A stretch of DNA of 64,000 nucleotides from Paramacrobiotus metropolitanus (lineage: Eukaryota; Tardigrada; Eutardigrada; Parachela; Macrobiotidae), in the NCBI RefSeq assembly GCF_019649055.1, contig NW_026570323.1, positions 248,001 to 312,000 on the forward strand. Direction: 5' to 3'. Shown in pieces: positions 57,188-64,000 of the stretch. Each line of letters opens with the position of its first letter. Position 1 is the stretch's first letter. A program made the position numbers and the translations under genes. The notes beneath the pieces are model-generated. The model was not told the DNA's origin and made no database searches. It saw only the letters and a program-made list of their open reading frames with translations.

Positions 57188-59039
57188 ATGTTACGTACCC
57201 AGATTGCAGCCGCTAAGCAGCAGTATTTTTATCTCAACCGCAAAAAAACAGCAGTAGTGTGGAAAGAAATGTCTCGCCTTTTACGAAAAACGAAAGACTC
57301 TTCCGAATGCGCAGTGAACCTAGACGCCCTTAATCAGCACTTCGCATCCATGGGCCAGCATGGATTTCCGCATGTCGCATCACCACCACCCACCGGGAGC
57401 GTACCCCCGTCGGGTTACGGCAACGCTAATAATTTGTTTTGTAGGTTCAGCGTAGTCACACCTGCAGTCGTGATGTCCATAATTCAGAGTATAAGAGCGA
57501 AAAAGAAAGCATCTGGTCCTTTTGGCATCCCAGCGGGCTTACTCGGCTCAGTGGCTTCGATTCTTGTTCCACCATTGACCTGCATGATCAACAACTCGTT
57601 ACGGTCAGGCATTTTCCCCTCAGTTTTCAAGATGGCAGATATTTGCCCGATCCCGAAAGTGACCAACGCACAGCATCCAGATGACTTCCGCCCAATATTG
57701 TTGTTGTGCAATATGTCCAAAGTTTTTGAACGTTGTGCCCAAATTCAACTGAATAATCACTTGCAAGCGTGTGAGTATTTATCCCATCGCCAGTCCGGCT
57801 TTCGCAAAGGGCATTCATGCGAGACGCTGCTGGTAAAAGTAACAGAAACGTGGAAGTGTGCGATGGACGACGGTGATGTGATTGCAGTAGCCTTTCTTGA
57901 CCTTAAGAAAGCCTTCGACTCGGTTAACCACCAGCGACTAATGCTAATGTCGGAAAAAAGCCGGCATTAATGGCAGTGCACTGCATTGGTTTTACTCTTA
58001 TCTCACTGGCCGTCAGCAGCGTGTGAAGACAAACAGAAGGACCTCGAAGTACTTACCGGTGATTTCCGGTGTACCGCAAGGTACTGTGCTTGGTCCAATT
58101 TTGTTCATCATCTACCTGAATGATTTGTTACGAAACAGCGGCATTTGGTTTGAAATCGACGCGTTCGCCGATGATACCATCGTTTATTGCCGCGGGAAAA
58201 CAAAAGCTATAGCGGCTGAGAAATTGAATACCGCATTGGAGGAAGTCGCAACCTGGTTTAATGACAACAGTCTGGCACTGAACGTGAAAAAATGCGCCGC
58301 AATGTTTATATGCATCAATACCAAATCCAAAGAAAGTGACCCAGTGGTAATGCTGAACGGTCAAGCGCTGACCGTAAAACAGCATATGACGTACCTGGGA
58401 GTTGAAGTCGACCATCAGCTGAAATGGAATAAGCAGTTCCAGAAAGTGAAACGAAACATTAATTTCGGTATCCAGAAGATCAAGCGAGTCAGAACCGGTC
58501 TCAGCATCCCTCAGCGAGCCACCCTTCACCACGCCTTCGTCGAGCCGTACATAGATTACTGTGCACTGGCTTGGTCCACGGCGTCTTCGGGAGAGCAGAA
58601 GGAGCTGAAGAAACGGCAAGACGCGGCCTTGCGGACCATCACCGGCGGCAGTTGTCGGATAACACCGCAACTGTACGAGCAGCTGGGCATCACACCAGCG
58701 ACCGACCGATGGCGGCAAAAGGAAGCGGTATGGCTGTACAAGATACGTAACCGGAGCAGTTTTAATGTGCCGTCTTACATGACCAACCTGCTGCCATTCA
58801 AGGAAACGAGTGCGAGGTACGAGCTTCGCCGTACAGAGCGGATCGATGCCACCACGCGGCTGTGCATCGGGAAGACAACCCTGAAGATGAGGCTGAAACA
58901 GTTGTATGATAAAATAACGGGAAAAATGTTTACTAAAATTGTTGATGGTGAGACTAAAAAACTACGTGGGGAAGAGGTGTTCGGTTGTGGTACTATTGAA
59001 CTTTACCTGGCTACTTTACGTTCAAATAATCTACTGTAG
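57188..59039 (+). pseudogene. Reverse transcriptase domain of the LINE, one frameshift
   Basis: 57188-57950: IPAGLLGSVASILVPPLTCM, ICPIPKVTNAQHPDDFRPI, QSGFRKGHSCETLL, AFLDLKKAFDSVNHQRL (RT motif A, Asp). A shift within an A run near 57953 leads to ALHWFYSYLTGRQQRV, ISGVPQGTVLGPILFIIYLN, the catalytic FADDTIVYC, NVKKCAAMF and MTYLGVEVDHQLKW, then the thumb and C-terminal region to the stop at 59039. Motif order and FADD are diagnostic of jockey/CR1-group RT. Confidence 0.88.
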
Positions 59040-59960
59040 TATTATGTGACCTCGACTGTTCTACCATCTGAATGTTGCTATGTATTTGTTATTTTTCTAT
59101 TATTATCTGACCAGACTAGCGAGTGCCTCAGGGTTTGTCTGCTCTTGAATAAACTAAACTAAACTAAACTAAACTGTAGCTTGTAAGCTTATTACTGCAG
59201 TCTGTAACTAAAATCTTCCCAACGCATTTAATGTAGCTCCCTTCAAGCACGGTACTAATAAATTGAAATGTTAATTAAAATGTGTGAAAACTACAGCTCT
59301 TTTAGTTTTTTCGTTTGCCAAAATCTCAAATTCGAGCAATTATGCGGGCCACGGCAGTGTGTTTCTCTCCGTCGCTTTTAGAACCAATCCCTGCCTCGTG
59401 ATGTTTCCCAAATTTAAATGACTTCCATCTACCAAAATCAGCTGCTCTGCCAGCCATTTAACTAAAACTTGCTCTTCATGTTTCGACCAGTTGCTGTATC
59501 TTCTTCAGACCGAACTGTGATCACCGTAGGAACAGGGTAGGAACAGGCACAGGTTCTGGTACTGATGGCTCGGAGACGAAGAGCAGAACATGATTAGTTC
59601 AGAAACAAGACGGAGTTACAGACTACCGTACTTATGGTTAGGTGCTAAACAAAACTTTTCGAACATTACTGCACTAGTATGCGAAAGAAACATCACGGAA
59701 AACCTGAGGAACCTGCTGATAAGCCTACTGATCGTAACACATTTCTGTACGATGTACGTTCAAATAAGCTGCTTATTTGAGTTGCCATCTCAGAAAAACT
59801 ACTCTGGAGTAGTTTCTTTATTTTGCTTATTCTGGGCGGGATATGCATGTTCTGCATATTTGCGTCACGCAAAATGGACCAACTGCCGTAAATGGAAGGT
59901 CGTTGTGACGTGAACAAAAGTGCTTATCTGGGTTTGCATATTTATATTTGTGTCCCATAA

Positions 59961-60694
59961 TTATCAACACGGACCAGACATACACCATGGTGACAGGTGA
60001 TACGCCCATTCTCACATGAAAACCGTTTAGGGCTGCAGGATATTTGACCGGAGCGCAGCGAAGGTCCTCTAATTCAGCCAAAATTAAAAAGTGTCTGTCT
60101 GTCTGTCGGTTACGGAAGTAAGAAATGACGTCATACAAGGAAGTAAAACGGCGTCATATAAGGAAGTAAAAAATGATGTCATATGATGGAGGAATCGTAG
60201 AAGTTTGGGATAGAAAAGCTTAACTTGAGCGAAGGAAAAAAGGAAGCAGGGGACGGTGGGACTTGACTGTAGTGCGTTTTCGTTAGACGGCTACTACAAT
60301 GCAGAAAACAAAGCCCCATCGACTCACAGTAGCACTTGTGCCGTGACTAGAAAAATATGGAATCCACAGCTCGGGGGAACAAATTAATATGGAACACTAA
60401 ACGCTTTCTGAACTAACCACACTGGAACATCAAAAAAGGTACATTGGGGCAGACGCATTAGTCTTGGGACTTTTGGCCACCCAAGAATGAATGAAAATAA
60501 TAAACCAACCAGCTTTTGAAAATATAAATCTGATTTAGCAGCGGTGCCGTGGACTACCGCACGCGTGCCTTATTTTAAGCCGTGTTGAGAAACTGATCAT
60601 TTCCACGGCTAGCGCAATGTCCGCATATCAGAATTTACGGAAATCAGCGCAGTGTAATAGCGTGTAGCGAATGCCGTAATTGTCACGTATGGTA
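59961..60694. other. Spacer with a short CRE-containing tandem repeat
   Basis: At 60122-60187 a ~29-bp unit (aaatgacgtcatacaaggaa and variants) occurs three times. Two copies carry or nearly carry the palindromic CRE/ATF site tgacgtca. The LINE 3' flank 59177-59903 likewise shows no gene. Nothing else is recognised. Confidence 0.5.
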
Positions 60695-61750
60695 CGAACG
60701 GCATAATCTTATTATGTCCGCTCGGGACAGCAGCAGACAACCAACTAAACACTAAACATGGCAACAATAACGGACAACAACAAGACCGTTGCTACGGCAC
60801 ATTAGCCATAGGCCATTATCCATTTCACGAGATACTCGTACAACCTTTGTACGAGTACTTAACATACACTACACTCGCCCTTCACTTCTGAAAACCAAAA
60901 GTACAAACACTTCATTCACTTTGTACGTACGTATTCATGCCTCATGCGCATCATCATTATGCAAACACATGTTAGTACGTAACTTATCATTGCAATGAAA
61001 CTTTCGTACTTCCCTAGCAACCTTTGCTGGTCCTTACGAAAAGTTCGCCACTGCGCTCTCGTACGGTACGCCACTGCGTCCTTCACAGGCAACGCCCTTC
61101 GGCAGTTCCTGGCACTCTCCTTTTCATGGAGGAACTTCCACAGGCCACGCATTCCTCCATTGGCTTCCTGTCGGACGACTCATTTTCACTCCGCAGGTCA
61201 CGCCCTTTACTGGCATCCTGTCGGGATAACTCCATGTCACTCTTCTCGCCCTTCGGATGGACAACCGCTCTCTTCTCGGTTCCATCTCTGGCTTCTTTTT
61301 GAGGATAACTCTCTCCTCCATTGCTTCCTCCGGATGGCACTGGCCATTCATTACTCTGGCTTCCATCACGGGATTCACTCGGCCTTTAGGATCGTCCTTC
61401 TGGACCTTTCCTCTTTCTGGCCTTCTTTCAAGCATATTTGACATCCGCTGTCTCGGATGGAGTGGTCTGCACCTTTCGCTGTCGCTCCGCTCGTGGTGTC
61501 GCCACTCTGGGCACATACGCCCTTCTGACACAAAGCTACATCCCTTTCACGCCATTGTCATGTATTGAGCGAACGGCATATTCTTTTATTATGTCCGCTC
61601 GGGACAGCAGCAAACAACCAACTAAACACTAAACATGGCAACAATAACGGACAACAACAAGACCGTTGCTACGGCACATTAGCCATAGGCCATTATCCAT
61701 TTCACGAGATACTCGTACAACCTTTGTACAAGTACTTAACATACACTACA
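60695..61750. mobile_element. Small element with ~180-bp direct terminal repeats (TRIM-like candidate)
   Basis: 60695-60873 and 61570-61750 are near-identical direct repeats, differing by a 2-base indel near the start and a few substitutions. The 159 bases from tgtccgctcgggacagcag to cttaacatacactaca align without gaps and start TG and end CA, as LTRs do. About 700 bases lie between them, pyrimidine-rich at 61080-61540 with no conserved protein. No primer-binding site, polypurine tract or target duplication could be confirmed. About 20 bases upstream of TG are also similar in both copies, which fits a tandem duplication as well. Confidence 0.55.
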
Positions 61751-62117
61751 GTAATCATCGAACTTGTGGCACAGGGCAGCGAGAATTTGAACGCCCAGTT
61801 GCAGGATTCCAGGTGCGCTTTAAGGGGGTGACCTTATCGAGGGAGTGTCACGAATCCGGTAATTACGGTACGTGCAATTTAATTTGGCACCCCAACGCTT
61901 ACCAATTACAATTTGGCCGCTTACATTTAGGCTGCGCTGATTTCGACCAAAGTTTTCGGCGGAGACCTAAGGTTTTTCAAAGAAAATTCATGCAAAAATA
62001 AAGCGTAGACAAGCGTTGGAACATCAGAAAACACAAGAAAAGACAAGCTAAGAAAATATGTCACGCAAATGAGCAGCCGCTGAATTGAGATCTAGCCGGA
62101 AGGAGCATCAGTCGAAA

Positions 62118-62625
62118 TGAAGGTTAAGCGAAATGATCGGCCCGCGCTCAAGCTCGCACTTGGACTTGGACTGCTAAAACTTGGAGATGGACCACACTTG
62201 GACTTCATAACTTGGACTTGTACTTTCAAACTTGGACTTGGATTTCTCAACTTGGACTTCTTAACTTGGACCTGGACTTCTCCTTGGAAAAGACTAGTAT
62301 GCTCAGAAACTTAAGAGACCTAAGAAACCTAAGAAACCAAAGAAACCGAAGAAAAGTCCAAGTTTAGAAGTCTAAGTTGTAAAAGTCCAAGTCCAAGTTA
62401 AGAAGTCCCATTTAGAAGTCCAAGCAAGTTAAAAGTCCAAGTCCAAGTTAAGAAGTCCAATTTAGAAGTCCAAGCAAGTTAAAAGTCCAAGTCCAAGTTA
62501 AGAAGTCCAATTTAGAAGTCCAAATCCAAGTAAGGAAGTCGAAGTTATGAAGTCCAAGTGCGGTCCAAGTACAAGTTTTAGTAGTCCAAGTCCGAGCTTG
62601 AGCACGGGCCGAAACGATCGCATGT
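62118..62625. repeat. Foldback repeat with cttggactt / aagtccaag arms
   Basis: The left arm (62155-62290) iterates acttggacttgg. The right arm (62355-62600) iterates aagtccaagttaagaagtcc. The ends pair: left gatcggcccgcgctcaagct with right agcttgagcacgggccgaaa. The core (62305-62355) iterates acctaagaaacc. Same architecture as 12322-12745 and 13181-13565. From 62626 to 63587 no gene is recognised. Confidence 0.75.
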
Positions 62626-63587
62626 GACCAAATGTAACACGGCCGTAATTAAACGCGAAAAATGTTCGATAAAATGCACAAAAGTGTTTTTTACTGCTAC
62701 GCCGCTCGGTGTCGGCTGCAGCAATATTAGCCTCAACACATACAAATGGAACGCTTTTCTATCAGAACGATATTTGCCGTTTCAGGGTAGTCGTTTTGTG
62801 TGATTGGATTTATCGGGCTTTCCCGCGCAAAAAGTAATTTCTAATATCGCTTATAACATTTTGCTGATAAAATTGCGTACTATTGCAGTGATTTAAAAAC
62901 CGTTTCCCATGCATGCGTTTGAAAAATTAAGCCCGGCTAGCTTTGTTGTGCACCAAAAGCTGTGGATGTTAGGTTCCCGTCCATTTACCGCAGTTATCAT
63001 TTTTGATTTTATGTGTAATATTTCAGAAATTTCAAAAATACAAATACTAAAAAAGCCAGCCTGCTATTTGAAGCGATTCACAAACGCAATCCATTTTGTT
63101 CTACACCCTGTTTTTTAAGCAAACCAAAACAGCAAAAATTTATGTAACAAGCCAAAACTGAGGCGCGCTGCTAAGCCACCGGAAAAGCAAAAGCTGCGCT
63201 CCGGTCTGCCAATGAACCAATCGGTGCATTTTCCTAGTATTACGTCCTTCAGTATTCCTATCCGAGCAAACATCCCGTGGATGGGTTTGTTTCCTTGACG
63301 GGAACAAACGTAGTCACAAATCTTTCTGTTACCGGACATAGAAAGGTTACGTAATCGTGGTCAGACTGGCGATCGATCCCACGCAGGAAATTTCATTATC
63401 GAGTTTCGTCGCCCACAGGCGGCGGTCTGAACGGATACTTGTCTGACTGCTGCTCTCTCTCTTCCACTACAACTTAAAACAGTGCATTACTGATTACTTG
63501 ATTACCGAAACAGCGAAACTCCGTTAGCACTTTCTTCTTTATTAGCACAAGCCAGTTAGAATACATGAATTGGCAACAGATAGAGAA

Positions 63588-64000
63588 TTACAATAACAAA
63601 ATTTCTTCTAATTTATCCGCGCCTTCCATTGTCCCCAGCACGGAAGCCGCGTTGCCTCGCTGTATTTCGATCGACAGACGTTGACGTAAGAATTCGTGTG
63701 AGCGAGGTTCCCCGGTGTGTTGCTGTAGCCGCTTGCCGATTTCCTTTATTAAAGCAGATGCCGATTTTCCCCAGGGCCCGAACGTTTCAAAGGCTAGTGC
63801 TGCAAAAATGTATCTGCCTACAAGATACGCATAGAGTCTGGCTTTCCTGTCTTCGGCTTGGGCCGCGGCGGATCCGGCAACTGAGGAAGTGGACTTGATA
63901 TGGGACGAGGCGACAGTGTCGACGCAGGTGACATCCCATGCCAGACACATACCACGTTTCCAGGCAAAGGTCGTACATCCGTCTGGGCGACGTTCGGACG
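63588..64000 (-). pseudogene. C-terminal part of a retroelement polyprotein, cut by the window end
   Basis: On minus, from the window end, the frame reads PDGCTTFAWKRGMCLAWDVT, CVDTVASSHI, then AAQAEDRKARLYAYLVGRYI, AALAFETFGPWG and RLSIEIQRGNAASVLGT, with a stop at 63588. This long conserved block is a familiar end of reverse-transcriptase polyproteins in animal genomes, and its latter half matches 30637-31005. Because the frame is open to base 64000, the upstream RT, if present, lies outside the window. Confidence 0.65.

Larger units (their letters stand above)
56333..59176 (+). mobile_element. Jockey/CR1-type non-LTR retrotransposon, frameshifted, 5' truncated
   Basis: Order: apurinic-type endonuclease, reverse transcriptase, short 3' tail repeat. 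The 3' end is five copies of taaac/aaact (59150-59175), as in many jockey/CR1-group elements. Coding is split over three frames with shifts near 57160-57200 and 57955. The endonuclease lacks its N-terminal quarter; upstream of about 56333 the frame is open but unlike the family. Probably a dead copy. Confidence 0.85.
56180..59960. repeat. 57-bp inverted repeat flanking the LINE (56180-56236 and 59904-59960)
   Basis: The two ends match as inverted copies at 55 of 57 positions. They include gggacacaaatataaatatg and agcacttttgttcacgtcac. The LINE at about 56333-59176 lies wholly between them. The DNA just inside the two repeats is not similar, so the repeat is sharply bounded. Confidence 0.8.

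Noticed and set aside
61124-61531. Overlapping ORFs on both strands in the 61.0-61.6 kb pyrimidine-rich region
   Set aside because: Composition-driven open frames on both strands with degenerate internal repeats; no domain.
1-64000. CRISPR arrays or bacterial operons
   Set aside because: Repeats here are either tandem without unique spacers or inverted. Genes are intron-containing and lack ribosome-binding sites; nothing prokaryotic is present.

Overview
This is an intron-rich invertebrate genome window that best fits a tardigrade (inference). Genes have many short introns with GT..AG (occasionally GC..AG) ends and 25-45 nt micro-exons. They belong to metazoan families: a receptor guanylyl cyclase, BTBD6-like BTB-BACK proteins and F-box proteins with unfamiliar N-terminal domains. 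Nothing bacterial is present. Most short ORFs in the window are shadows or lie in repeats.

Layout. 1-7.3 kb: an F-box gene (3325-6001, +) between two decayed relatives (1-518 on minus, 6773-7302 on plus). 7.7-10.6 kb: a frameshifted DIRS-like tyrosine-recombinase retrotransposon with zinc knuckle, reverse transcriptase, RNase H and recombinase. 10,728-18,071: a 7.3 kb foldback-type element with 26-bp terminal inverted repeats, an 8-bp target duplication and two large arrays of a ~118-bp repeat in opposite orientation. 19.6-26.0 kb: a receptor guanylyl cyclase gene that I could assemble into 19 phase-consistent exons (1040 codons). 27.4-54.2 kb: four tandem paralogues of a BTB-BACK gene, all on plus. 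Interleaved with them are a second F-box-type gene (32.0-34.6 kb), two miniature inverted-repeat elements and a segmental duplication (about 40.1-43.3 and 43.7-46.5 kb). Each duplicate carries a small secreted thyroglobulin-type-1-like gene (minus) and a gene with a divergent histone-H3-like fold (plus). A third H3-like copy is at 54.8-55.4 kb. 56.2-60.0 kb: a jockey/CR1-type LINE inside a 57-bp inverted repeat. 60.7-61.75 kb: a small element with ~180-bp direct terminal repeats. 62.1-62.6 kb: another foldback repeat. 63.6-64.0 kb: the C-terminal end of a retroelement polyprotein on minus.

The main theme is local gene-family expansion (BTB, F-box, H3-like, thyroglobulin-like) in a neighbourhood dense with inverted-repeat elements. 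Many copies carry single-nucleotide frameshifts or internal deletions, often different defects in sister copies. BTB-BACK and F-box proteins are both substrate adaptors of cullin-RING ubiquitin ligases, so the cluster may be a rapidly evolving set of ubiquitin adaptors; that functional link is inference. Exon coordinates were derived by hand from splice consensus and reading phase and have not been tested against transcripts.
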